A stretch of DNA of 7,756 bases from an uncultured Ruminococcus sp. (GCA_947177345.1 CAMWUB010000057.1:1-7756), one strand, 5' to 3'. Counted from the stretch's first letter, positions 1 through 6,979 are shown. The notes: generated by a model from the sequence alone, not told the origin. Translations and numbers: made by a program.

Positions 1-458
1 TCTACATAGAAATGATTTCCTGTTTCAATGCGGTAAAGTATCATATCAAATCTTTCGTCATCAAAAGAAAAATCGCCGTTATTAAGAAAAGTATTCTCGT
101 CAATTATACGCCTTTGCCTGCAAACATAATTACGTAATATATTTTTGTCACAAGACATAGGCTCTTCCAATTCAGTTACAAGTATGTTGTTTTCTTCAAG
201 AGTATGTTTGACTATTTCCGGACAATTTTTTTTAATCAGTGCTACAGGATAATTCTTTGATACATAACCGGAAATATCTGTAATCATTTTATCCGGTGTC
301 AATTTACACAGAAGACGCCAGTAATATTCACCCCATTCGCCGTCCTCTTCGCAACCATAATTATCACCGATTGAATTTATTATTTCCGATATTTTTTTAA
401 TGTCGTATCCTGCCGATAAATCTATTGCTTTTGAAAATATTTCCGTATAATCTTTCAT
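1..458 (-). CDS. Unrecognised soluble protein, C-terminus beyond the window edge
   Basis: The reading frame is open for 152 codons from an ATG at 458 and leaves the window at base 1 without a stop, so the C-terminus is missing. The start is well supported: a TAGGAGGT ribosome binding site lies at 463-470, immediately after the stop codon of the TPM gene. The product begins MKDYTEIFSKAIDLSAGYD. It is acidic, with no signal peptide or membrane segment in the visible part, so it is probably cytoplasmic. It has a Trp/Tyr-rich stretch (EDGEWGEYYWRLLCKLTP, about residues 37-54) and several scattered cysteines that do not form paired zinc motifs. I do not recognise a family. It is the fourth gene of the minus-strand operon, 12 bases after the TPM gene. 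The reality of the gene is fairly certain; its function is unknown. Confidence 0.8.
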   Translation of the reverse strand, partial: MKDYTEIFSKAIDLSAGYDIKKISEIINSIGDNYGCEEDGEWGEYYWRLLCKLTPDKMITDISGYVSKNYPVALIKKNCPEIVKHTLEENNILVTELEEPMSCDKNILRNYVCRQRRIIDENTFLNNGDFSFDDERFDMILYRIETGNHFYV

Positions 459-462
459 TGCT

Positions 463-470
463 ACCTCCTA
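463..470 (-). promoter_or_regulatory. Strong ribosome binding site of the partial gene at 458
   Basis: The minus strand reads TAGGAGGT here, a near-perfect anti-16S match, with four bases (AGCA from 462 to 459) between it and the ATG at 458. It falls in the 12-base gap after the TPM stop codon. It fixes the start of the partial gene and suggests that gene is translated independently of its upstream neighbour. Confidence 0.8.
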
Positions 471-1388
471 TTATCTGTGGTGACTTCCACCGCCATGACC
501 TCCGCCACTACTGCTACTACTACCACCGCCGGAACTTCCGCCTCTGCTTGAATTATCTGTTTCGATTTTTCGTTTCGTGGTGTACGTGCGGATAAAATCA
601 TCCGATTTTCTGCGGAATACTGTATTTCCGTTGCGTGCGTATATGACGGCGTTCTGACTTTTCTTGAATTTATAGTTACTTGCTATGACAAAGTATGTAA
701 TCAATGCTATACCTGCTCCGATTGCAAGGCATATCAGCATAAAAAACATATTATATACCGGTGGTTTGTTCCGCGATACCACAAATTCGCCGTTTTTCAT
801 GAACATATATTTTCCGGAAGCACTGTCGTAATAATATTCAAATGTATTCGGTTCATATGTACTGTAATCTTCTAGTGCCGACAGAAAACATTTTACCGCA
901 TTTTCGATATGTTCAGCGGTGACAGTTTCCGTAGATGACGGAAGATAATTGTCAAGACGTGTGAAAATGTTGTCAATATTATTCTGATACAGAAGTATCG
1001 CCTTGCCACTCGTGGAAATGTGGTCACAAGCCGGTGATTTTCTGGAAACGTCCATATAATAGAAAACTCCGTCGGTATCCGCTCCGAAAGTTTCGTCATA
1101 AGTCGTATCGGCGAAACTCTTTATATTGTAGTCAGTGCGATTACGGTCTCTTTGTCCGGCGGAATATATACAGATATTCATTTTGAGTTTCTGTGCGGTC
1201 TGCTGTATAAGTGTTGTGAGTGCGTCGGGATTCTCAACAAGTCCGGTATTGTCAAGGAAACTACTGTTTAAATAATTTCCGTCAAAACCTTTTGCAATAT
1301 CAGTTTTTGTTGCGGACTGTACAATAAATACAACTATAACCGCAAAAACAAGTATTATATTTACTATAAAAAGTACCGATTTTTTCAT
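471..1388 (-). CDS. TPM-domain membrane protein with Gly/Ser/His-rich tail (YgcG/Psb32-like)
   Basis: This 305-aa protein has an N-terminal hydrophobic segment (about residues 5-24), which may be a signal anchor. A TPM-like domain follows at about 45-175, recognised by the pattern DTDGVFYYMD (105-114) followed by ISTSGKAI (124-131). A second membrane helix spans about 213-235, then a basic stretch, then a low-complexity Gly/Ser/His tail at 282-305. TM, TPM, TM and glycine-rich tail is the usual layout of bacterial YgcG-type proteins. Biochemical roles in the family are poorly settled; phosphatase activity was reported for a plant member and roles in membrane protein complexes for others, so no enzyme activity is claimed here. 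The ATG at 1388 shares one base with the upstream TAA (TAATG). An AGGAGGTG site at 1399-1406 lies inside the upstream gene, about 10-12 bases away. The zinc-ribbon partner encoded directly upstream may work with it at the membrane. Confidence 0.85.
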   Translation of the reverse strand: MKKSVLFIVNIILVFAVIVVFIVQSATKTDIAKGFDGNYLNSSFLDNTGLVENPDALTTLIQQTAQKLKMNICIYSAGQRDRNRTDYNIKSFADTTYDETFGADTDGVFYYMDVSRKSPACDHISTSGKAILLYQNNIDNIFTRLDNYLPSSTETVTAEHIENAVKCFLSALEDYSTYEPNTFEYYYDSASGKYMFMKNGEFVVSRNKPPVYNMFFMLICLAIGAGIALITYFVIASNYKFKKSQNAVIYARNGNTVFRRKSDDFIRTYTTKRKIETDNSSRGGSSGGGSSSSSGGGHGGGSHHR

Positions 1389-2446
1389 TACAACAATGCA
1401 CCTCCTAACAGGAAGCCTATAACAGCTATTGCCAATCCGACAGCTGAACAGAACAGCTTTAACTTTGATTTGTCAAGAGGTGGTGTTCCAGCAAGTTTTC
1501 CGGTCTGACCGTTCAGGGCAAATTCGTATATTTTGTCATTGTATTTGTACGTCATGAACCATACCGGCAACATAGCATATTGCCAGTCTGTACGCATTAT
1601 GGTATATGATTCGCTATGTATAGACACCGACGTATAACCGCCTATACTGTCGTGAATTATCTTCCAGCCTGCCTGTCCGGCTCTCTGCTTTATACGTGGA
1701 AATACTTCCGGTTTATCCACGTCGAATTTATCGGCGAAAAATCCGCTGAAATATGACATGGAAAAGTCTTTAAGATCACCGTAATCGAAAGGCTCTATAG
1801 CTTCCATGAGTGCATCTTCAATCTTGCCTGCACCGTCTGCTGGAATGCCTTCCGCTGAAATATCCGCCTCACGTATAACACTGTATTCCTTTGTTTCCGT
1901 ATACTCATATCCTCCGGAAGTCCATGTATTTACGTGTTTGCCTATACCACTTAAATCGGCTTTTATTTTGCAGTCGGCAATCCAGAACGGAACATAAAGA
2001 CCGGTCATTTTTTCAATCTGCTCCTGTGATTTGAAATCTTCCGGTACAAACCATTTATTTTTAATCCATTTTTTAAAGCCGTTCACAGCGTTTTCCCTTG
2101 TGTATCTGAAACCTATTATTTTATCGGGTTTGTATTTTCCGGTAAGTTTTCCGGCAAGGATTATAGGATTATGGCAGTAATAACAGAAAAGTGCTGTCTG
2201 TTCGTCGTCTGCCATGATGTCCGCACCACAACTCGCACAATGATATAAATTTGTATGTTCTTCAAATTCCTGCTGTTCGTGTATTTCCGATTCAGTGGGA
2301 GACGGAGCAGGATTTTCCGCATTGATTTCCTGCATTTCCTCAAGTGTGAACTCACTTCCACAGTATTCACAGCCGAATTTCTGTGTATCTGGCATGAATG
2401 TAAGTCCGGCGTTACAGTTCGGACATTTATACTCTGTCGATTCCAT
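1388..2446 (-). CDS. Double zinc-ribbon protein with C-terminal membrane anchor
   Basis: The product is 352 aa from the ATG at 2446. A longer frame reaches a GTG at 2455, but that codon overlaps the AAGGAG ribosome binding site (2455-2460), while the ATG sits 8 bases downstream of it, so the ATG is preferred. Two zinc ribbons lie near the N-terminus: C8-x2-C11 with C26-x2-C29 (KCPNC, CEYC), and C70-x2-C73 with C88-x2-C91 (CASC, CYYC). An acidic Glu/Pro-rich linker separates them. A central mixed domain (about 95-325) includes YVPFWIADCKIKADLSG. The last ~22 residues are hydrophobic (GLAIAVIGFLLGGALL), suggesting a tail anchor with the body in the cytoplasm. It resembles proteins annotated as TFIIB-type zinc ribbon, but no transcription role is implied. 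It is coupled to the TPM gene by a TAATG overlap and lies 23 bases after the propeller-like gene. The exact role is unknown. Confidence 0.85.
   Translation of the reverse strand: MESTEYKCPNCNAGLTFMPDTQKFGCEYCGSEFTLEEMQEINAENPAPSPTESEIHEQQEFEEHTNLYHCASCGADIMADDEQTALFCYYCHNPIILAGKLTGKYKPDKIIGFRYTRENAVNGFKKWIKNKWFVPEDFKSQEQIEKMTGLYVPFWIADCKIKADLSGIGKHVNTWTSGGYEYTETKEYSVIREADISAEGIPADGAGKIEDALMEAIEPFDYGDLKDFSMSYFSGFFADKFDVDKPEVFPRIKQRAGQAGWKIIHDSIGGYTSVSIHSESYTIMRTDWQYAMLPVWFMTYKYNDKIYEFALNGQTGKLAGTPPLDKSKLKLFCSAVGLAIAVIGFLLGGALL
1399..1406 (-). promoter_or_regulatory. Ribosome binding site of the TPM gene, inside the upstream coding region
   Basis: The minus strand reads AGGAGGTG, within the last codons of the zinc-ribbon gene. 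The spacer to the ATG at 1388 is about 10 bases from the end of the motif, slightly long. No in-frame ATG, GTG or TTG lies closer. With the TAATG stop/start overlap, this suggests coupled translation of the two genes. Confidence 0.7.
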
Positions 2447-2454
2447 ATAAACCA

Positions 2455-2460
2455 CTCCTT
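2455..2460 (-). promoter_or_regulatory. Ribosome binding site that decides the zinc-ribbon gene start
   Basis: The minus strand reads AAGGAG at 2460-2455, in the 23-base gap after the propeller-like gene. The ATG at 2446 is 8 bases downstream, an ideal distance. The in-frame GTG at 2455-2453 begins on the last base of this motif and cannot use it, so the three-residue extension MVY is rejected. Confidence 0.85.
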
Positions 2461-2469
2461 ATAAATATT

Positions 2470-3636
2470 TTATTTTGTAAGTAATTTGATTTTACTATCA
2501 TTGCTATCAAATAAAATAAATGTATTGTCATCTACTGCAATAAAATATGGTACATCTTTGGAAATATAACTTGTTGCAGTATTTGGAATATCTTCACCTT
2601 TTACAAGGAGAATATCAGAATTTTCAGATTTATGAAGTAATGTATCGTCTGTATGTGTGGCATCTAAATTATATTTATAAATATTCTTGTTGTTGTCAAA
2701 ATAGTATAGACCGTCAGAGGCGACATAATAAGTATGTATCTCGTCGCTGTTTTTAATAACTTCAACACTTTCGCAACCTTCGGGGATAAGCTGTACAGTT
2801 TTGGCAATACAAAGTTTTCCACGATTAAGAAAAACATAATAATAACAATCATTTACCAGAAACGGATTTAAATGAGCAGTAAGTCCAATGTCTATAGGTG
2901 CATCAGTACTAATTATATTTGCAAACTCATTGTGATGTAAATACCGTTCTAAACCGTCTAATTTGTATATCTCAGAATAGCCCTCTCTATCAGTAAGTAT
3001 AAAACTTTCATTTATAAATTTTAAATTGTCAAGTGTATTATTAAAGTAACAGAAATTTTCGTCCTTGCTTATATTGTATATATTTGAATTTTGATACCCA
3101 TGTATAGTTATATCTGCATATAACGTACTATCATATGGATTTACTGAAACACAAGTGAATTTATCTTCAGAATCAGAAATATCCACAACTACTTGTTCTT
3201 CTCTGGTTTCTATATTGACGGATTTTATTACGGTTGGACTATCAAGATAATATAGCGTACCGGCTGATTTATCATAAGTCATAAATCCCGGATAATAATT
3301 TCTTATCGGATTTTCCACTTTAATTTTTTCACTATCTAAAATAGTTACTAACTCCGTAAGATTTAAAGCATTAACTGCCTGTGTAGTAGTCACTTCTTCT
3401 GTAGTAATTACTGCTTCCATAACAGCCAATTCATCTGTTGTTACTATTGTTTCAGTATTTTCAATAATTTCAGGAGTATCTATTTCAGCAGACTGTACAA
3501 CGGAACTTTCCGTTTTATTTTTTTTCATATCAATTCCGAAAAACTCCATAACTGAAGTCATATTTACTAATACTGTCGTAATGCCTGCAAGTACAGTACA
3601 TACAGTAACTATAACCGGTGTGCTTTTATTTCCCAT
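2470..3636 (-). CDS. Membrane-anchored extracellular protein, probable beta-propeller
   Basis: This 388-aa protein starts with a hydrophobic helix (about residues 7-29, PVIVTVCTVLAGITTVLV) after a short polar end, consistent with a signal anchor. A low-complexity Thr/Glu/Val linker follows (about 43-90, runs such as ITTEEVTTTQAV). Residues ~110-388 form a beta-rich domain with recurring strand motifs resembling propeller blades: GTLYYLD (126-132), STLYADI (170-176), SEIYKLD (221-227), YYYVFLNRGKLCIA (265-278), GLYYFDNNKNIYKYN (309-323). These resemble DUF5050-type or other surface propellers, but a family cannot be fixed by eye. No catalytic motif is seen. It is the first gene of the minus-strand operon. 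It has a strong promoter about 40 bases upstream but only a weak ribosome binding site (AGAAGTG, about 8 bases before the ATG). By eye it is more AT-rich than the two genes downstream, which may indicate a different history. A sensor or substrate-binding role is speculation. Confidence 0.75.
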   Translation of the reverse strand: MGNKSTPVIVTVCTVLAGITTVLVNMTSVMEFFGIDMKKNKTESSVVQSAEIDTPEIIENTETIVTTDELAVMEAVITTEEVTTTQAVNALNLTELVTILDSEKIKVENPIRNYYPGFMTYDKSAGTLYYLDSPTVIKSVNIETREEQVVVDISDSEDKFTCVSVNPYDSTLYADITIHGYQNSNIYNISKDENFCYFNNTLDNLKFINESFILTDREGYSEIYKLDGLERYLHHNEFANIISTDAPIDIGLTAHLNPFLVNDCYYYVFLNRGKLCIAKTVQLIPEGCESVEVIKNSDEIHTYYVASDGLYYFDNNKNIYKYNLDATHTDDTLLHKSENSDILLVKGEDIPNTATSYISKDVPYFIAVDDNTFILFDSNDSKIKLLTK

Positions 3637-3675
3637 AAAAAATTCACTTCTTTCTTAAGATTAATCAGTTTATTC

Positions 3676-3704
3676 ATTATAACACGTTATTATAAAATTT
3701 TCAA
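3676..3704 (-). promoter_or_regulatory. Sigma-A promoter for the minus-strand operon
   Basis: On the minus strand, TTGAAA (3704-3699) and TATAAT (3681-3676) are separated by exactly 17 bases. TG one base before the -10 box makes it an extended -10 promoter (TGTTATAAT). Transcription should begin near 3669, giving a leader of roughly 30 bases before the ATG at 3636. The -10 box is perfect and the -35 box has one or two mismatches. Confidence 0.8.
3679..3690. promoter_or_regulatory. Short inverted repeat over the minus-strand -10 box (possible operator)
   Basis: ATAAC-AC-GTTAT is a 5+5 inverted repeat with a two-base centre that overlaps the -10 region of the minus-strand promoter. A repressor bound here could block that promoter. 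In DNA this AT-rich such a short palindrome can arise by chance, and no regulator gene is in the window. Confidence 0.25.
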
Positions 3705-3772
3705 GTTTTTTAAGAGTTATTGAAATACTGAAAATTGAATTTCATATATTTTTTGGGGAATCTGCTTTTTAC

Positions 3773-3803
3773 TTTCGTCAAATGCTTGACAAGTTTGGTG
3801 AAA
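3773..3803. promoter_or_regulatory. Imperfect inverted repeat centred on the plus-strand -35 box (possible operator)
   Basis: TTTCGTCAAA (3773-3782) and TTTGGTGAAA (3794-3803) are inverted copies matching at 8 of 10 positions, separated by 11 bases. A second, perfect 4+4 palindrome, CTTG-A-CAAG (3785-3793), lies between them. The -35 box TTGACA (3786-3791) is inside the structure, so a dimeric regulator here would control the citrate synthase operon. The assignment rests on symmetry alone. Confidence 0.35.
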
Positions 3804-3814
3804 TATGTTATAAT
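3786..3814 (+). promoter_or_regulatory. Consensus sigma-A promoter for the citrate synthase operon
   Basis: TTGACA (3786-3791) and TATAAT (3809-3814) are both perfect, with a 17-base spacer, and TG one base before the -10 box (ATGTTATAAT) adds an extended -10. This is about as strong as a housekeeping promoter gets. The start site should be near 3821, leaving a leader of about 44 bases before the ATG at 3865. Confidence 0.9.
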
Positions 3815-3864
3815 TATATATTATCTATGAAAAGTTTTAAGAAAAAGAAAGGGATGACGATATT

Positions 3865-5232
3865 ATGAATTATAAATTTTCATCTGTTACTCCGGAAATC
3901 CGGAAACTCGCTGACAAGTCTATGGAAGGCTACAAAATCAATCCTGAACTCTATATGCAGTATGATGTTAAACGTGGTCTGCGTGACCTCGACGGTAATG
4001 GTGTTGTTGCTGGTCTTACGAATATCAGTACTATAAAAGTACTCAACACCGGAGAGGGTATGCCTAATCACGGCGACGGAAAACTTTATTACAGGGGTAT
4101 CGATGTTGAAGATATCGTCTCCGGTTTCATAAAGGAAAAGCGTTTCGGCTTTGAAGAAACTATTTACCTGCTCCTGTTCGGTGATATGCCGTCTGAACAC
4201 GAACTCATGGAATTTAAACAGATTCTTGCCGATTTCCGTGAACTTCCGACGACTTTCACAAGGGACGTTATCATGAAAGCACCCAGCGATAATATGATGA
4301 ATACCCTCGCTAAAAGTGTTCTTGCCCTCTATTCATATGACGACGACGCTAATAATATTGCCATTCCTAACGTTATGAGGCAGTGTATCGAACTTATTAC
4401 GCTTTTCCCTGTACTTGCAGTGTATGGTTACAATGCATATAAATATTATAACAGTGGTGGAAGTCTTTTCTTCCATGACCCTGACCCGAAACTTTCGATA
4501 GCTGAAAATCTTCTTTATATGCTCCGTCCTGATAAAAAATATACCGAACTTGAAGCACGTATTCTTGACCTTGCTTTAGTTCTCCACGCTGAACACGGTG
4601 GCGGTAATAACTCTACATTTACAGTACACGTCGTATCTTCTTCCGGTACTGATACATATTCCGCAATAGCCGCTTCACTCGGTTCTCTGAAAGGACCTAA
4701 ACATGGTGGTGCAAATATAAAGGTTGCTATGATGTTCGATGACATGAAAGAAAACGTAAAAGACTGGACGGACGAAGACGAAGTAACGGCATATCTTAAA
4801 AAACTACTCCACAAAGAAGCGTTTGACAGAGCAGGTTTAATTTACGGTATGGGACACGCTGTATATTCACAGTCTGACCCCCGTGCGAAAGTTTTCAAGG
4901 GTTTTGTTGAAAAACTTTCCGCAGAAAAGGGTAAGGAAAACGAATTTGCTTTATACTCGCTTGTAGAAAAACTTGCTCCGGACGTTATTGCCAGTGAAAG
5001 ACGTATGTTTAAAGGTGTCTGTGCAAACGTCGATTTCTACAGCGGATTTGTCTACAGAATGTTAGGTATACCGGACGAACTCTTCACACCAATTTTTGCA
5101 GTTTCGAGAATTGCGGGCTGGTCTGCACACCGTATAGAAGAACTTATAAACTCAAATAAAATAATACGTCCGGCATATAAAGCTATCTCGCCTATGCACG
5201 AGTACACCGACATGGAAAACCGCATGGACTAA
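3865..5232 (+). CDS. gltA: Citrate synthase
   Basis: It condenses oxaloacetate with acetyl-CoA to give citrate in the cytoplasm, the entry step to the oxidative TCA branch and to 2-oxoglutarate/glutamate synthesis. The 455-aa protein carries the family residues: the substrate-binding histidine region LHAEHGGGNNSTF (240-252), catalytic His in GPKHGGAN (H280), catalytic His in GMGHAVYSQSDPR (H331) with Arg340, and catalytic Asp in NVDFYSG (D390). The small-domain motif SRIAGWSAHRIEE lies at 414-426. An N-terminal stretch of about 50 residues precedes the conserved entry GLTNISTIKVLNTGEG, making it somewhat longer than the usual ~370-430 aa. A 2-methylcitrate synthase activity cannot be excluded by eye, but no methylcitrate-cycle genes are nearby. 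An AAAGGGA site lies 10 bases before the ATG. It is first in the plus-strand operon, and its TAA overlaps the next ATG by one base. No aconitase or isocitrate dehydrogenase is in the window. Confidence 0.95.
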   Translation: MNYKFSSVTPEIRKLADKSMEGYKINPELYMQYDVKRGLRDLDGNGVVAGLTNISTIKVLNTGEGMPNHGDGKLYYRGIDVEDIVSGFIKEKRFGFEETIYLLLFGDMPSEHELMEFKQILADFRELPTTFTRDVIMKAPSDNMMNTLAKSVLALYSYDDDANNIAIPNVMRQCIELITLFPVLAVYGYNAYKYYNSGGSLFFHDPDPKLSIAENLLYMLRPDKKYTELEARILDLALVLHAEHGGGNNSTFTVHVVSSSGTDTYSAIAASLGSLKGPKHGGANIKVAMMFDDMKENVKDWTDEDEVTAYLKKLLHKEAFDRAGLIYGMGHAVYSQSDPRAKVFKGFVEKLSAEKGKENEFALYSLVEKLAPDVIASERRMFKGVCANVDFYSGFVYRMLGIPDELFTPIFAVSRIAGWSAHRIEELINSNKIIRPAYKAISPMHEYTDMENRMD

Positions 5233-5975
5233 TGACAGATTTTGAAATAAATAACGGTGTTCTTGTAAAATATACCGGCAAGGATAAAAATATCATAATT
5301 CCTGACAGTGTGACAAAAATAGGCGAAAATGCTTTACAATGGTGTAACGGTCTTGAAAATGTAATAATCCCTGCCGGTGTGAAATCCATAGGCGACAGGG
5401 CATTCAAAGATTGTAAGAGACTTAATAATATTGTAATTCCTGATAGCGTGACAAGAATAGGTGACAATGCATTTACAGGTTGCGAAAGTCTCGGAAGTAT
5501 AAAGATTCCTTATAGTGTCGTTGATATTGGTACAAGTATATTCGGTTTCTGTACAAATCTTGTTTCTGTTGAAGTAGATAAATATAATCAGTGTTATTGC
5601 AGTGAAAACGGTATACTTTTCAGTAAGTCAAAATTTGAGTTGATTTCCTACCCTGCCGGTAAGAAAGATACAATTTATGAAATTCCTGAAAACGTCATGA
5701 AAATATCGGAGGGGGCATTTCTGTATTGCAGAAATCTTACAAGTGTTACATTACCTGTTAGCCTTATGGAAATAGACAAAAATGCGTTCTTTTTCTGTAT
5801 AAACCTTGAAAGTATAAAAATATCCGGAAGATTACCGGAAATAAAAAGTCTGGCGTTTTATGGTTGCGTAAACCTGAAAATAGTTTCGCTGTCGGAAAAA
5901 ACTGCTTTATTTAAATTCAATGACAATTTTGACGAAGTAAAAAAACTCTTTAACGAAAGGAAAGGTTTAAAATGA
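5232..5975 (+). CDS. Cytoplasmic BspA-type leucine-rich-repeat protein (LRR_5), copy 1
   Basis: The 247-aa protein has no signal peptide, membrane helix, LPxTG motif or cell-wall domain, so it should stay in the cytoplasm. After a short head (DFEINNGVLVKYTG) it has LRR units of exactly 23 residues starting at positions 21, 44, 67 and 90, with the pattern (I/V)xIPxSVxxIGxxAFxxCxxL. An island at about 113-148 (ENGILF, SYPAGKKD) adds 13 residues, then the register resumes at 149, 172, 195 and 218. A charged tail follows (DEVKKLFNERKGLK). Such repeats usually serve protein binding, and no enzyme motif is present. The ATG overlaps the citrate synthase stop (TAATG) and no good ribosome binding site precedes it, so translation probably depends on the upstream gene. 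Its stop overlaps the epimerase start (ATGA). A truncated paralog follows the epimerase. The partner protein is unknown. Confidence 0.85.
   Translation: MTDFEINNGVLVKYTGKDKNIIIPDSVTKIGENALQWCNGLENVIIPAGVKSIGDRAFKDCKRLNNIVIPDSVTRIGDNAFTGCESLGSIKIPYSVVDIGTSIFGFCTNLVSVEVDKYNQCYCSENGILFSKSKFELISYPAGKKDTIYEIPENVMKISEGAFLYCRNLTSVTLPVSLMEIDKNAFFFCINLESIKISGRLPEIKSLAFYGCVNLKIVSLSEKTALFKFNDNFDEVKKLFNERKGLK
5292..5567 (+). repeat. Four in-frame 69-bp LRR repeats in LRR copy 1
   Basis: Four consecutive 69-base units encode 23-residue repeats beginning IIIP, VIIP, IVIP and IKIP. Bases are conserved around the ATTCCTGA-AG-GTGAC core, especially in units 1 and 3. A second set of about three units in the same register lies at 5676-5882 after the island. 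These are coding repeats, not a mobile or CRISPR array. Confidence 0.8.
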
Positions 5976-6979
5976 ATAATTCTACACAACTTTTTAACTT
6001 CAATGGTCTTACGTGTGTACGACTTATCGCCGGTGGTTACGAGGCACTTATTGCCTATGAGGTAGGCTCTAATGTAATCCGCCTGCGTGATACCAAGAAT
6101 AATATGGAATTTTTCCGTTTCAATCCGGATAATACCGCCGATGATATAAAGCAGTCTGCGGAGGTGTGGGGACTTCCTACACTTTACCTCCCTAACCGTT
6201 TTGCTGACGGTGTTCTGAAAACTTCCGACGCTGTATATCATCTGCCGGTAAACGAAAAAGCTCCGTATAACAATCATATTCACGGTTTCTTACATAAACG
6301 TGAACATGAAATTGTTGAATACAAATCCGACGCTAATTGTGCATGGCTCGTAACTCGTTACGTTTACGACGAAAGAGACGAGTTTTTCCAGTATCTTCCG
6401 GTGAAGTTCACTGCTGAATATACTTTCACACTTTCCGAAAACGGTCTCGAACAGAACATTAAATTTACGAATAATTCAGATGTTGTACTTCCTATGTCGC
6501 TTGCATCTCATACGACTATCAACGCACCATTTGTCGACGGTGCAAGGGAAAGCGATATAAGACTTACTGTACCGGTCGGCAAGAAATGCGAATTAAATGA
6601 ACGCTGTCTGCCTACTGAAGTACTCCGCTCCCCTGAAGCTTATGATCTCGAATACAAAAACGGTACAAAATGTCCGGTTCTTCAGGTAGTCGACAACGAT
6701 ATGTATTTCGGCGAGACAACCACTCTTGACGGTCAGCAGTTCCACGGCGTAATAGCTGAAGATGTCGCAAGCGGTAAGAAGTTATGCTATGAGGTATCGG
6801 AAGAATATAAGTTCTGGATTATATGGAACGACAGGGGATTCAATCACTATTTCTGCCCCGAACCTATGACAGCTATGATTGATGCACCTAATCTTACACT
6901 GCCTGTAGATATGACAGGTTACGTTGAAGTAAAGCCGAATTGTACATACAAGACACATCAGAGATTTTTCAGCCGTTAA
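5972..6979 (+). CDS. Aldose 1-epimerase-like protein (GalM superfamily)
   Basis: Members of this family interconvert alpha and beta anomers of free aldoses or related sugars, feeding sugar catabolism in the cytoplasm. The 335-aa length fits GalM (~340). The three active-site regions can be placed: H104 in NNHIHGF, matching the NxxHG motif; H180 in SLASHTTINAPF, matching the second catalytic histidine; and E297 in CPEPMTAMIDAPN, at the position of the catalytic glutamate near the C-terminus. The usual HxYFNL around the second histidine is changed here to HTTINAPF, so this is a divergent subgroup and its substrate (hexose, other aldose or sugar phosphate) is open. No signal peptide is seen. The ATG at 5972 overlaps the LRR stop (ATGA), preceded by AAAGG at 5961-5965 with a 6-base spacer. 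It is third in the citrate synthase operon, between two LRR paralogs, with no other sugar-pathway gene in view. Confidence 0.85.
   Translation: MNNSTQLFNFNGLTCVRLIAGGYEALIAYEVGSNVIRLRDTKNNMEFFRFNPDNTADDIKQSAEVWGLPTLYLPNRFADGVLKTSDAVYHLPVNEKAPYNNHIHGFLHKREHEIVEYKSDANCAWLVTRYVYDERDEFFQYLPVKFTAEYTFTLSENGLEQNIKFTNNSDVVLPMSLASHTTINAPFVDGARESDIRLTVPVGKKCELNERCLPTEVLRSPEAYDLEYKNGTKCPVLQVVDNDMYFGETTTLDGQQFHGVIAEDVASGKKLCYEVSEEYKFWIIWNDRGFNHYFCPEPMTAMIDAPNLTLPVDMTGYVEVKPNCTYKTHQRFFSR

Noticed and set aside
474..548. Low-complexity stretch at the end of the TPM gene considered as a non-coding repeat
   Set aside because: It is fully explained by the Gly/Ser/His tail typical of TPM-domain proteins.
3721..3744. 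Six-base inverted repeat TGAAAT...ATTTCA between the promoters, considered as a terminator or hairpin
   Set aside because: The stem is short and AT-only apart from one pair, has a 12-base loop, and is not followed by a T run suited to either operon. Chance is likely in such AT-rich DNA.
3880..4200. Minus-strand open frame of 106 codons opposite citrate synthase
   Set aside because: It is a shadow of the citrate synthase N-terminal coding region with no ribosome binding site or domain.
5192..5467. Minus-strand open frame of 91 codons opposite the start of LRR copy 1
   Set aside because: It mirrors the repeat codons of the LRR gene (ILVTLSGI-type repeats are the complement of the LRR units), has no ribosome binding site and crosses the citrate synthase/LRR junction.
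5858..6283. Minus-strand open frame of 141 codons opposite the epimerase
   Set aside because: It lies almost wholly opposite a well-supported enzyme gene, crosses an operon junction, and its product has no recognisable domain.
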